Positions 1-7,428 are shown, counted from the first letter of the stretch. The stretch: 13,194 bases of DNA from an uncultured Collinsella sp. (GCA_934668695.1 CAKUOD010000030.1:1-13194); one strand, 5' to 3'. Translations and numbers: made by a program. The notes: a model not told the origin generated them from the sequence alone.

Positions 1-2408
1 CGCCACGGGCCGCGCGCCGTGTTGACCACCACGATGGGGGCGCCGCACTCGGGGCAGGTCTCGCCCGTCGCCTCGAGCTTGCCGCGCGCCGGCAGCGGAT
101 AGCTCACGCCGCAGTCGTCGTAGTTGGTGCAGCGGATAAAGCGCTTGCCGCTCTTCTCGCTCTTGTGCGCGATCAGGTCGCCATGGCGTCCGGCCTCGGC
201 GCACACCTCGCACTCGCCCACCTTAAGGTCGGGCTCGTAGTTGGTGGGACACGTGGGGTTCACGCAGATCTCGAAGGCCTTCTGGCGGAACGGCTGACAC
301 TTGATGCGCGGGGCGCCGCACTCGGGGCACACGGCCGCCTCGCCCTCGAGCGGGCTCACCTTGACGCCGCTCGGCACCGGATAGGTCACGTCGCAGTCGG
401 GCCAGCCCATGCAGCCAATGAAGCTGCCGCGGGTCTTGGCGCTCGTCTTCATAACCAGGTCCTTGCCGCACTTGGGACAGGCGCCCACGCGCGCGTCGGC
501 CGTGACGGCGTCGCTGATGGCGTCGCCCAGCTCCTGCGTGTGCTTGAGCAGCTCGTCGAGCACGCCAGCCAGCAGCGCACGCGAGTGCGTCACGACATGC
601 TCTTCGGTGTCCTCGCCGCGCTCGACGCGAGTCATGTCGCCGTCGAGCTCGCTGGTCATATCGGGGCTCGTGATGCGCGGGGCAAACTGCGTCAGTGCAT
701 CGATGATGGCGATGCCCAGCTGGCTTGGCTCCACGGGATCGTTTTTGAGGTAGCGCACGGCGTACAGGCGCTCGATGATGCTCGCGCGCGTGGACTTGGT
801 GCCCAGGCCGCGCTTTTCCATCTCCTGCACGAGCTTGCCCTGGCTGTAGCGCGCGGGCGGCTCAGTCTGCTTAGCCTCGAGTTTAATGTCGAACACGTCG
901 ACCGTATCGCCCTGCTCCAGCGGTGGCATCTGCTCGTCGCGTTTAAGGCCGTACGGGTAGGCCTCGCGGAAGCCCGGGGTCACGAGCACGTCACCCGAGG
1001 CCACGAACGGCTCACCGTTGACGTCGAGCTCGAGCTTGGTGTTCTCAATGGTCGCGGGACCCATGAGCGTCGCCAGGAAGCGACGGGCGATGAGGTCGTA
1101 GAGCTTACGCTGGCCGCCGTCGAGCGTGGACGGATCGCCCTCGCCCGTGGGGTAGATAGGCGGGTGGTCGGTGGTCTCGACCTTGCCGCGCGTGGGCTTC
1201 ATGGGACCGGCAAGCACCTTTTTGCACACGGGCGCCAGCGCCGGGTTGATCTTTGCCAGGTCGCTCACCACGGCGCCCAGATCGAGCGTCGCAGGGTACA
1301 CGGTATTGTCGACACGCGGGTAGCTGATGAGGCCCGCCATGTAGAGAGACTCGGCAATGCGCATCGTACGCGCAGGCGAGATGCCCTCGGCCGCGGCGGC
1401 AGCCTGCAGCGAGGTCGTCGCGAACGGCGTGGGCGGCTGTTGCTTGCGCGAGCGCTTGGTCACCGCAGCGACGGTTGCCGTCGTGGCGCCGTCGACGTGG
1501 CCGTACGCCGTCTCGGCAGCGTCTTTGTCGGTAAAGCGCGCCGTCTTGTGCGCGATCTTAAAGCGATCGTCCTCGGCGGCGCCCTGCGCAGCGCCCATGC
1601 CGCGAATCTGCCAATAGTCCTCGGGCACAAACGCCATGCGCTCGCGCTCGCGCTCGACCACCAGGGCGAGCGTCGGCGTCTGCACGCGGCCGGCGGAGCG
1701 CACGTTGCCAAAGCCGCCAAACTTGGCGAGCGTCAGGTAGCGCGTGAGCACCGCGCCCCAAATGAGGTCGATGTGCTGGCGGCTCTCGCCGGCGTCGGCC
1801 AGATTCTGGTCGAGCGAGACAAGATTGTCGAAGGCCTGCGTAATCTCGGCCTTGGTAAATGAAGAATACTGGGCGCGGGCGACCGGCAAGTCCGGCGCGA
1901 CCTCGCGCACCTTGTTGAGAGCGTCCGAACCGATCAGCTCACCCTCGCGATCGAAGTCCGTGGCGATGATGACGCTGTCGGACTTTTTAGCGAGGTTCTT
2001 GAGCGAACGAATGAGTTCTTTCTCGGCCGGCAGCTTAATGACGGGTGCCCAGGTGAGATAGGGCAGGCTCTCGAGCTTCCAGCCCTTGATGGAGATACCG
2101 TCGGCAAGAAACGGCTTGCGCTTGGTGTCGTAGGGCGGACGAGCCAGGCCATCGGGCATGTCGGCCGGCAGCATTTCGCCGTCCTCCGTGACCGAATACC
2201 AGCCCAGCTTTTTATCGAACAGCACGCTGTCACAAAAATCGGGCGCCAGGATGTGACCGGCAAGGCCGATGGTCACGCACTCCTCGCCCTTCCACTCAAA
2301 ACGGTAGATGGCAGTGTTGTACACCTTGTCCTTTTTGGGTTTGCCCGTGGACAGACGCTCGGCGATCTGACGCGCGGCGTCGTTTTTCTCGGCGATGATG
2401 AGCTTCAA
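1..2408 (-). CDS. topA: Type IA DNA topoisomerase (topoisomerase I-like), C-terminus cut by window edge
   Basis: Type IA topoisomerases relax negatively supercoiled DNA through a transient 5'-phosphotyrosine link. 802 codons are visible and the frame is open to the left edge, so the C-terminus is missing. The N-terminus is a Toprim domain: MKLIIAEK with E7, then TDFDREGELIG with D151, D153 and E155 as Mg2+ ligands. SAGRVQTPTLAL follows, and the catalytic tyrosine is Y363 in LISYPRVDN. From residue 644 onward there are at least four cysteine clusters of the topoisomerase zinc-finger type (CPKC at 644-647, two CPEC motifs with the last at 785-788, and one CEVC). An in-frame TAG lies four codons upstream of the TTG start, so the start cannot lie much further upstream. 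It is the last visible gene of the tat-hyp cluster, 54 nt after hypB. The topA versus topB choice rests on the zinc fingers and length, so the family is sure but the symbol less so. Confidence 0.88.
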   Translation of the reverse strand, partial: MKLIIAEKNDAARQIAERLSTGKPKKDKVYNTAIYRFEWKGEECVTIGLAGHILAPDFCDSVLFDKKLGWYSVTEDGEMLPADMPDGLARPPYDTKRKPFLADGISIKGWKLESLPYLTWAPVIKLPAEKELIRSLKNLAKKSDSVIIATDFDREGELIGSDALNKVREVAPDLPVARAQYSSFTKAEITQAFDNLVSLDQNLADAGESRQHIDLIWGAVLTRYLTLAKFGGFGNVRSAGRVQTPTLALVVERERERMAFVPEDYWQIRGMGAAQGAAEDDRFKIAHKTARFTDKDAAETAYGHVDGATTATVAAVTKRSRKQQPPTPFATTSLQAAAAAEGISPARTMRIAESLYMAGLISYPRVDNTVYPATLDLGAVVSDLAKINPALAPVCKKVLAGPMKPTRGKVETTDHPPIYPTGEGDPSTLDGGQRKLYDLIARRFLATLMGPATIENTKLELDVNGEPFVASGDVLVTPGFREAYPYGLKRDEQMPPLEQGDTVDVFDIKLEAKQTEPPARYSQGKLVQEMEKRGLGTKSTRASIIERLYAVRYLKNDPVEPSQLGIAIIDALTQFAPRITSPDMTSELDGDMTRVERGEDTEEHVVTHSRALLAGVLDELLKHTQELGDAISDAVTADARVGACPKCGKDLVMKTSAKTRGSFIGCMGWPDCDVTYPVPSGVKVSPLEGEAAVCPECGAPRIKCQPFRQKAFEICVNPTCPTNYEPDLKVGECEVCAEAGRHGDLIAHKSEKSGKRFIRCTNYDDCGVSYPLPARGKLEATGETCPECGAPIVVVNTARGPW

Positions 2409-2414
2409 AAGAGG

Positions 2415-2419
2415 CTCCT
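2415..2419 (-). promoter_or_regulatory. Ribosome binding site fixing the TTG start of the topoisomerase
   Basis: On the minus strand AGGAG lies 6 nt before TTG (2408-2406). The TAG stop four codons upstream of TTG shares its bases with this site. No in-frame ATG fits the conserved MKLIIAEK beginning, so TTG is the start. Confidence 0.75.
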
Positions 2420-2462
2420 ATCTCGTATCTCTGCGGCTACGCCCGCCCGTATGGCGGCCGAC

Positions 2463-3146
2463 TTACGCCCTTGCTTGCTCAATCTGCCCGATGAGCCAAT
2501 CGCACCAGGCATCCATGCCCTCGCCCTTGCGCGCGCTCACGGCAAACCGCGGCGCCTGCGGATTGAGGTCATCGAGTGTCTTAGTATACCTATCCATGTC
2601 AAAATCGAAAGCCGGAGCCACGTCGACCTTGTTGAGCAGCTGCGCGCCGGCGTGTTGGAAGATGCCCGGGTACTTGATGGGCTTGTCGTCGCCCTCGGGC
2701 ACCGAGAGAATCATGATGGACAGGTTCTCGCCCAGGTCAAAGTCGACCGGGCAGACCAGGTTGCCCACGTTTTCGATAAAGATGACGTCGATGTTCTCCA
2801 AACCCACAGCCTGGTCGAAAGCGTCGACGGCCTCCATGATCATGTTGCCCTCGAGGTGGCACAGGCCGCCCGTGTTGATCTGGATGGCGGGCATGCCGGC
2901 TTCCTTCATGGTGATGGCGTCGACATCCGAGGCGATATCGCCCTCGATGACGGCGCAGCGCAGGCCGGCTTTGTCACGCAGGCGCTCGTTGGTGCCCAGA
3001 ATCGTGGTGGTCTTACCCGAGCCGGGGCTCGACAGCACGTTGATCACGTAGGTGTTCGTCTGCTCAAATCGCTGACGCAGCTGATCTGCCAGGCGCTCGT
3101 TGCGCGACAGAATCGGCGATGCAATATCAATCGTTTTCTCAGCCAT
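2463..3146 (-). CDS. hypB: HypB, GTPase for nickel insertion into [NiFe] hydrogenase
   Basis: HypB is a SIMIBI-class GTPase that works with HypA to deliver Ni2+ to the hydrogenase large subunit in the cytoplasm. The 227-residue protein has a P-loop SSPGSGKTT (39-47), a switch region EGDIASDVD (68-76), the metal site GGLCHLEG with C96 and H97, a further cysteine C132 in ENVGNLVCP, and NKVD for guanine binding. The spacing C96/H97 to C132 fits the interface metal site of the G domain. It lacks the N-terminal CxxCGC high-affinity nickel motif and the histidine-rich stretch of some HypB proteins, so it is the short form. The ATG is preceded by AAGGAG about 8 nt upstream. It follows hypA after 55 nt and precedes the topoisomerase. 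A TATAAA (3172-3177) in the hypA-hypB gap could be an internal promoter, but no -35 box is evident. Confidence 0.95.
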   Translation of the reverse strand: MAEKTIDIASPILSRNERLADQLRQRFEQTNTYVINVLSSPGSGKTTTILGTNERLRDKAGLRCAVIEGDIASDVDAITMKEAGMPAIQINTGGLCHLEGNMIMEAVDAFDQAVGLENIDVIFIENVGNLVCPVDFDLGENLSIMILSVPEGDDKPIKYPGIFQHAGAQLLNKVDVAPAFDFDMDRYTKTLDDLNPQAPRFAVSARKGEGMDAWCDWLIGQIEQARA

Positions 3147-3201
3147 ACTCGGCGCTCCTTACTTTTGCCCCTTTATACCCCATCACCAGATGGCTAGCGG
3201 G

Positions 3202-3558
3202 CTAATCGTCGGGGGTTTCGATTTCGATACTTGCGATATCGAGCTCGCGGCCGTGCAGTAGGCGCACGTTGGCACCACCACACTGGGGACAGCGACAGTG
3301 GAAGCGATCGTGGTCGAAAACCTCACCGCAGTCCAGACACTCGCTTTGTGGATGGACCTCCTCCACGGCAAGCTCGCAGCCTCGCGTGAGCGGGTCCTCA
3401 TCGCGAAACGTCTCCCAGGCAAAGTCGAGCGCCTCGCGCACGACCTCGGTCATATCCCCGATACGCAGCGTTACCAAAACGGCGCGCGAGGCCCCCGCCC
3501 CACGCGCCGCGCGAATCACTGTATCGAGTATGCCGTTGACAATGCCAACCTCGTGCAT
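3202..3558 (-). CDS. hypA: HypA, nickel metallochaperone for hydrogenase maturation
   Basis: HypA binds Ni2+ through its N-terminal MHE motif and passes it to [NiFe] hydrogenase with HypB. The 118-residue product has the family's usual length. M1-H2-E3 are intact, with H2 as the expected nickel ligand. The structural zinc site is two CxxC pairs, C74/C77 and C90/C93. One extra cysteine (C88) sits just before the second pair. The start is fixed by the obligatory MHE. Its ribosome binding site, GAGGAG, is formed by the last two glutamate codons of tatC, and the tatC stop falls between it and the ATG. Translation is therefore probably coupled to tatC. No hydrogenase structural gene or other hyp gene lies in the window, so the target enzyme is encoded elsewhere. 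Confidence 0.95.
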   Translation of the reverse strand: MHEVGIVNGILDTVIRAARGAGASRAVLVTLRIGDMTEVVREALDFAWETFRDEDPLTRGCELAVEEVHPQSECLDCGEVFDHDRFHCRCPQCGGANVRLLHGRELDIASIEIETPDD

Positions 3559-3564
3559 ACCGAT

Positions 3565-4356
3565 TTACTCCTCGTCGTCCTCGTCGTCCGAGAACAGGTC
3601 CAGACGGCTCACGAACAGGCCCTCCTTGCCCTCGCGCGCGGTAATGACCACACGGGCGACGGCGAGCGAGATCTCGTAGAGCGAGAGCAGGGCGCCGTAC
3701 ATAAGGCCCAGGGTGACGGGCGAGCCGTCGGGCGTGATCACGGCCGAAGCCACGAGCAGGCCCACGTACACATAGCGCCAAGCGCTGCGGAAGGCGGCGT
3801 AGGACACGATGTGGAAAACGGACAGGTAGAAGATGATGAGTGGAAGCTCGAACGCCACGCCAAAGCCGATCATAAAGAGCAGCTCCATGTTGACGTAGTT
3901 CTCCAGGTCGGGCAGCGCGGTGGCGACGGCCGAGGTCTCGCCGATGAGCCACTCAAAGCCGGCCGGGATGATGATGAAGTAGCAGAAGATGGCACCCAGG
4001 AAGAACAGCGCCGTCGAGGCGAGCACCGTGGGCACAACCCACTTGCGCTCGTTGGGGCGCAGTGCCGGCAGGAAAAATGCCAGGATCTGCCAGATGATCA
4101 TGGGCGTGCACATGACCACGGCCATCTTGATGGCCAGCGAGAAGCGCAGTCCAAAGCCGCCGAGCGTGGTGGTGATGTAGAACTTACCGTCCGGCACAAA
4201 GGAGCGGATGGGGTCTTCCAAGATGTCGAGCACCACGGGCGTGGCGAAATACAGCACGATGGCTGCGGCAAATACCGACACGACCACGATGGTCAAGCGG
4301 CGACGGAGCTCTCCCAAATGATCGAAGAGCGGCATTCGCGCAGGTCCGATAGGCAT
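3565..4356 (-). CDS. tatC: TatC, twin-arginine translocase receptor subunit
   Basis: TatC is the polytopic membrane protein that recognises twin-arginine signal peptides of folded proteins. The 263-residue sequence has several hydrophobic segments consistent with the six-helix family fold. Conserved family positions are present: MPLFDHLGELRRRL at the N-terminus (E16), FFLPALRPNERK (94-105, with F94 and E103), FGVAFELPL (E170), and ITPDGSP (207-213). The C-terminus is a short acidic tail, DDEDDEE. The first ATG overlaps the tatA stop by one base (TAATG) and has GGAGG 9 nt upstream. A second in-frame ATG at residue 8 would match the usual family start, so a shorter product is possible. Adjacent tatA/B gives a minimal two-gene Tat system. 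The following hypA is coupled, hinting that folded cofactor proteins such as hydrogenase small subunits are cargo (inference). Confidence 0.96.
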   Translation of the reverse strand: MPIGPARMPLFDHLGELRRRLTIVVVSVFAAAIVLYFATPVVLDILEDPIRSFVPDGKFYITTTLGGFGLRFSLAIKMAVVMCTPMIIWQILAFFLPALRPNERKWVVPTVLASTALFFLGAIFCYFIIIPAGFEWLIGETSAVATALPDLENYVNMELLFMIGFGVAFELPLIIFYLSVFHIVSYAAFRSAWRYVYVGLLVASAVITPDGSPVTLGLMYGALLSLYEISLAVARVVITAREGKEGLFVSRLDLFSDDEDDEE

Positions 4357-4946
4357 TACTCATCGCCTCCCTTCGGGGCGTCGGCGGTAGCGGTGTCGTC
4401 CTCGGCCTCGAGCTCGCGAGCAAGCTGGTCGACGACGGCCTTGCGCTTGCGGGGACGACGGGCGTAGAGGTCAGCCGTCGTGGGCTCTGCCGGCTCGGGC
4501 TCGGACTCCGGCTCTGCAGCAGGCTCGGGCTCGACGACAGGCTCGGCGGCAGCGGCAGGCTCGGCGCTCTCGGCCTCGGACTCCTCAGCAGCACCCTCGC
4601 CCTCGGCGGCAGCCTCGCTCGCGGCCTTCTCGGCGGCAAGACGGGCGCGACGCTCGGCAAAGGTCTCCTTCTTGGCGGGTGCTGCCTTCTCGGCGGCATC
4701 CTCGTCCGCATCGGAATCGTCGTCGGTCGCAGCGGCCTTCTTGGGCTTGACCGGCACCGACGCGGCCTCACTTACCGGATCGATAATCTCGGACTGAACA
4801 ACGGCCGTCATCTTTTCCTGCGTCTCGCGGAACTGACGGATGGCACGGCCAATCGTGCGGCCCATCTGCGGGAGCTTATCCGGGCCAAACAGCAAAAAGC
4901 CGAAGACCACGATGATCGCGAGCTCACCCTCTCCAATACCAAACAC
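4356..4946 (-). CDS. tatA: TatA/TatB-family translocase subunit with long acidic tail, GTG start
   Basis: TatA/B proteins form the pore or docking part of the twin-arginine translocase beside TatC. With the GTG start the product is 196 residues. MFGIGEGEL opens the protein, one membrane helix covers about 9-20, the FGPDKLP hinge is at 20-26, and an amphipathic helix follows to about 50. The rest is an unusually long low-complexity region rich in Ala, Glu and Pro (roughly residues 65-155), ending in a basic/acidic stretch. E8 and the long tail recall TatB, while KLP and the hinge fit TatA. As the only such gene here it may serve both roles, as in minimal TatAC systems (inference). The open frame extends 15 codons upstream of GTG, but GGAGG 5 nt before the GTG and the conserved MFGIG start decide it. 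Confidence 0.88.
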   Translation of the reverse strand: MFGIGEGELAIIVVFGFLLFGPDKLPQMGRTIGRAIRQFRETQEKMTAVVQSEIIDPVSEAASVPVKPKKAAATDDDSDADEDAAEKAAPAKKETFAERRARLAAEKAASEAAAEGEGAAEESEAESAEPAAAAEPVVEPEPAAEPESEPEPAEPTTADLYARRPRKRKAVVDQLARELEAEDDTATADAPKGGDE

Positions 4947-4951
4947 ACATA

Positions 4952-4956
4952 CCTCC
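4952..4956 (-). promoter_or_regulatory. Ribosome binding site fixing the GTG start of tatA
   Basis: GGAGG on the minus strand lies 5 nt before the GTG at 4946. An out-of-frame ATG sits between them. The ATG at 4991, in frame, would add 15 residues unlike any Tat protein N-terminus. Confidence 0.75.
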
Positions 4957-5021
4957 AAGGCTCGATGTGAGTCGAGCCCGCACCGCGCCATTCGGCCGGA
5001 ACTCGTCTATTCATTCGGTCA

Positions 5022-5027
5022 AGTATA
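5022..5027 (-). promoter_or_regulatory. Candidate -10 box (TATACT) for the tat-hyp operon
   Basis: TATACT on the minus strand lies about 75 nt before the tatA GTG. The same hexamer occurs at plausible promoter positions before the aminotransferase and the GntR gene. No good -35 box is visible; the spacer region is occupied by the hairpin at 5028-5055. Confidence 0.35.
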
Positions 5028-5055
5028 GCGCCCGGACGCCAAAACGTCCGAGCGC
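5028..5055 (-). terminator. Hairpin between the STAS gene and tatA, possible weak terminator
   Basis: An 11-bp stem (5028-5038 with 5045-5055, one G-U wobble) closes a 6-nt loop. On the minus strand it lies about 45 nt after the STAS stop, which suits a terminator. However, it is followed by TATACTT rather than a U-run. It may end the aminotransferase-STAS transcript weakly, or act as an operator next to the tat promoter. Confidence 0.45.
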
Positions 5056-5099
5056 ATCACAAACATATGCCAAACGGCACGCCCTTTTGGGGACAAAGA

Positions 5100-5414
5100 T
5101 TATGCAGCGGTGATCGAAATCTCCTGGTCGACACCCAACAGCTGAACCACGCGCATCACCGGAGGCTGCACATTAGTGCAGCTAAAGCGCTTACCGTGGT
5201 CGACCGCGTGGTGCGCGGCGCCCACGAGCACGCCAATGCCCGTCGAATCGATGTAGCTCACCTGGGCAAAATCGAGCTCAACGGCCTCGGTGGGCTGCTC
5301 GAGCGCCAGGTCGATGGCGTTGCGCAGGCTATCGGCGTTAGAGATATCGATCTCGCCGGTTACCTTAATGGTGTAGAGCTCTGGCGTGGGGTTGGTGGAA
5401 ATACCCAAATCCAT
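5100..5414 (-). CDS. STAS-domain anti-sigma-factor antagonist (SpoIIAA/RsbV-like)
   Basis: Single-domain STAS proteins bind an anti-sigma kinase and so free a sigma factor; they are switched off by phosphorylation of one serine. The 104-residue protein covers the whole domain: GEIDISNADSL (20-30), a central strand ELDF, and YIDSTGIGVL (54-63), where S57 after D56 matches the phospho-accepting serine of SpoIIAA/RsbV. There is no membrane segment. AAGGAG lies 7 nt before the ATG and sits in the loop of a small 5-bp inverted repeat (ATACG/CGTAT, 5417-5434), which might affect translation. It starts 51 nt after the aminotransferase stop on the same strand and is probably co-transcribed. No anti-sigma kinase, phosphatase or sigma factor is in the window, so its partners are encoded elsewhere. 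Confidence 0.87.
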   Translation of the reverse strand: MDLGISTNPTPELYTIKVTGEIDISNADSLRNAIDLALEQPTEAVELDFAQVSYIDSTGIGVLVGAAHHAVDHGKRFSCTNVQPPVMRVVQLLGVDQEISITAA

Positions 5415-5465
5415 GTATACGCTCCTTTACGTATCGAAAGTGCGGATAGTACGGGAAGCCGCGCA

Positions 5466-6770
5466 TTAGGCGCGCTCGGCACGCGCAAGCTCGGCAGCGA
5501 CGAGCTTGACAGCCAGCACCAGCACATCGAGCGCGGCCTCCAGGTCCTCGACCGTGGGATAGCTCGGCGCGATGCGGATGTTGGTGTCGCGCGGATCCTT
5601 GCCATAAGGCCAGGTGGCACCAGCCGGCGTGAGCTTGACACCCAGGTCGGCACAAAGCGCAGCGACCTTTTGGGCCGAGCCCTCGGGACCATCAAAGCTC
5701 ACAAAGTAGCCACCGCGGGGATGCGTCCAGGTGGCGCAACCCGTGTCGCCCAAGCCCTCGGTGAGCTTGCGCTCAACGGCCTCAAAGCGCGGACGCAGGA
5801 ACTCGGCATGCTTCTTCATGTGCTCCTTAACCGCCTCGATGGTGGGAAGGAAGCGCACGTGGCGCAGCTGGTTGAGCTTGTCGGCACTGATCAGGCCGGC
5901 CTTCAGACGCTTGGAGAACTCGGCGATGACTGCAGGGCTCGCACCGATAAAGCCGATGCCGGCGCCCGGGAAGGTGATCTTGGACGTCGAGGCGAAGGCG
6001 ACCACGCGGTCCTCGGTGCCCGCCGCGCGGGCGAGGTCGAAGATGTTGGCGAGCTCGTCGGTCTCGTCGTACAGGTCGTGCACGCAGTAGGCGTTATCCC
6101 AGAAGATGCGGAAATCGGGCGCGGCCGTGGGCATCTCGACCAGACGGCGCACGGTGTCCTCGCTAAAGGTGATGCCCGTGGGGTTGGAATACTTGGGCAC
6201 GCACCAGATACCCTTGATGGAGTCGTCGGCAGCAACCAGGCGCTCGACCTCGTCCATGTCGGGGCCGTTGTCGGTCATCGCAACGGGAACATTCTCGATA
6301 CCCAGATCGGCGGTGATGCCAAAGTGGCGGTCGTAGCCGGGAACGGGGCACAGGAACTTGACCTTCTTGCCGTCGTGCGCGGCCTCGTAGGCGTCCCAGG
6401 GCTCGCTACCGCACGAGCCGCAACGCCAGAACATGCCGGCGATATCGTGCTCGATCAAAAGGCTCGACGAACCCAGCACGAGCGTCTGCTCGGCGGGGCA
6501 GCCCAGGAACTCCCCTGCCAGCTTGCGTGCCGAGGGAATGCCCTCAAAGCAGCCGTAGTTGGAGCAGTCGACGTTGCCGTCGTGCAGATCGGCGTCGGCG
6601 TTGAGGATATCGAGCATGGGGCGCGAGATGTCCACCTGGGAGGGCGACGGCTTGCCGCGGGCCATGTCGAGCGCCAGGCCCTTGGCCTTGACCTCGGCGA
6701 CCTCGGCTTTGAGCGCCTCGATGGCGGCATCGAGTTCGGTGGTTTCCATCTTCTGGTAGATCGTCTGCAT
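5466..6770 (-). CDS. PLP-dependent aminotransferase, aspartate-type (Aminotran_MocR family)
   Basis: Fold-type I aminotransferase, soluble and cytoplasmic, 434 residues. PLP site residues are visible: NPTG at 196-199, D225 (pairs with the pyridine nitrogen) and Y228 in WDNAYCVHDLY, the Schiff-base lysine K264 in ASTSKITFPGAG, and R399 in NIRIAPS for the substrate carboxylate. ARGKPSPSQVDIS near residue 37-49 and the SSSLL stretch at 101-105 resemble the actinobacterial subgroup of aspartate aminotransferases sometimes called MocR-type. It has no DNA-binding domain, so it is an enzyme and not a MocR regulator. Aspartate plus 2-oxoglutarate is the likely reaction, but specificity cannot be read from the sequence. 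AAAGG lies 8 nt before the ATG; a second in-frame ATG at residue 8 lacks such a site. STAS follows downstream. Confidence 0.85.
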   Translation of the reverse strand: MQTIYQKMETTELDAAIEALKAEVAEVKAKGLALDMARGKPSPSQVDISRPMLDILNADADLHDGNVDCSNYGCFEGIPSARKLAGEFLGCPAEQTLVLGSSSLLIEHDIAGMFWRCGSCGSEPWDAYEAAHDGKKVKFLCPVPGYDRHFGITADLGIENVPVAMTDNGPDMDEVERLVAADDSIKGIWCVPKYSNPTGITFSEDTVRRLVEMPTAAPDFRIFWDNAYCVHDLYDETDELANIFDLARAAGTEDRVVAFASTSKITFPGAGIGFIGASPAVIAEFSKRLKAGLISADKLNQLRHVRFLPTIEAVKEHMKKHAEFLRPRFEAVERKLTEGLGDTGCATWTHPRGGYFVSFDGPEGSAQKVAALCADLGVKLTPAGATWPYGKDPRDTNIRIAPSYPTVEDLEAALDVLVLAVKLVAAELARAERA

Positions 6771-6929
6771 GGGTGCGACCTTTCACGAAGCGGTACGTTG
6801 CAATTCTTCTAAGTATAGACCGCCATCGCCGCAACGTTATGAAGCCGTGATAGATTAAGTCCATCGCAATGAATTACGACATCGCCGCGTGCGTCCCACA
6901 TGGCGGCGCGGTTCGCCCAAGGAGGCACT
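6771..6929. promoter_or_regulatory. Divergent promoter region between aminotransferase and small ORF
   Basis: On the minus strand TATACT (6812-6817) lies 42 nt before the aminotransferase ATG and is a fair -10 candidate. It is enclosed by a 7-bp inverted repeat, ACGTTGC (6795-6801) and GCAACGT (6831-6837), which could be an operator. No convincing plus-strand promoter for the small ORF could be picked out. Confidence 0.4.
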
Positions 6930-7184
6930 ATGGAGTACGGCTCGTTTCAGGCAGAGGAATTCGGTGACCTGCAGCGCTTGGTCGACGGACTGTTTTACGA
7001 CCGCCACGCCATCGACCGCCTGGATCTGATTGTGCAGGCCGAGATCTTGGACCTGGCGCCCGACCTCATGGAGATCGTCAACCTGTTGCCGCCCGGCTAC
7101 TACGATCGCCAGTCACTTTGCAACCAGCTCAACTCGGCCTTGGCCGCCCACGGCTGGGGCGCCGTCTACGGAACGGTGGAATAG
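6930..7184 (+). CDS. Small hypothetical protein, 84 residues
   Basis: Not recognised. The ATG at 6930 is preceded by AGGAGG 4-5 nt upstream, a near-perfect ribosome binding site, which makes it a real gene despite its size; an in-frame ATG at 6900 has no such site. The product has no signal peptide or membrane segment and no cysteine pair. It appears helical and acidic: LVDGLFYDRHAIDRLDLIV (26-44 approximately), then LDLAPDLMEIVNLLPPGYYD and a C-terminal helix ending in HGWGAVYG. The pattern of a helix, an LP-x-x-Y turn and a further helix faintly recalls DUF2795-type proteins, but this is only a visual likeness. It stands alone on the plus strand, divergent from the aminotransferase, with the inverted-repeat element at 7242-7475 downstream. 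Confidence 0.75.
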   Translation: MEYGSFQAEEFGDLQRLVDGLFYDRHAIDRLDLIVQAEILDLAPDLMEIVNLLPPGYYDRQSLCNQLNSALAAHGWGAVYGTVE

Positions 7185-7270
7185 GCCTCGATGCCCGTCA
7201 TCTAACCCATTTCCCGGCTCTGGCGAGGTCCGTTCTAGGTGCTGTGGTCAAAAAAGGGCAAATATGAGTA

Positions 7271-7299
7271 CTGTTATCTTTTTAGTAACAGCGATTTTT
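7271..7299 (+). terminator. Short hairpin with T-run, possible terminator of the small gene
   Basis: CTGTTA (7271-7276) pairs with TAACAG (7286-7291) around a 9-nt loop, and five T follow at 7295-7299. The stem is short and AT-rich, so it would be a weak plus-strand terminator. It lies just inside the left arm of the inverted-repeat element. Confidence 0.35.
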
Positions 7300-7428
7300 G
7301 GTTAAAACCGACAAACTGGGGCCCGAAACTCCTTATTCACCGTCAACCGGCGCTTAATTGAAAGCCGATGACCGCTTATTAACGTACAGTATTTACAGAT
7401 TTGTTCATTATTTTTCGCACGTAAAATG

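Noticed and set aside
165..1862. Long plus-strand open frame (565 codons) opposite the topoisomerase
   Set aside because: It is antisense to a gene with intact catalytic motifs, is rich in Arg, Ala, His and Leu, and has no recognisable domain. It arises from GC-rich codon usage.
4480..4797. Plus-strand Ser/Ala/Gly-rich ORF opposite the tatA tail
   Set aside because: It mirrors the low-complexity Ala/Glu/Pro tail of TatA on the other strand and has no independent support.
5466..6770. MocR-type transcription regulator
   Set aside because: The protein begins directly with the aminotransferase fold and has no N-terminal winged helix, so it is an enzyme only.
5067..6812. Plus-strand open frame (581 codons) opposite the STAS and aminotransferase genes
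   Set aside because: It spans two real minus-strand genes and the gap between them, with no domain and no suitable ribosome binding site.
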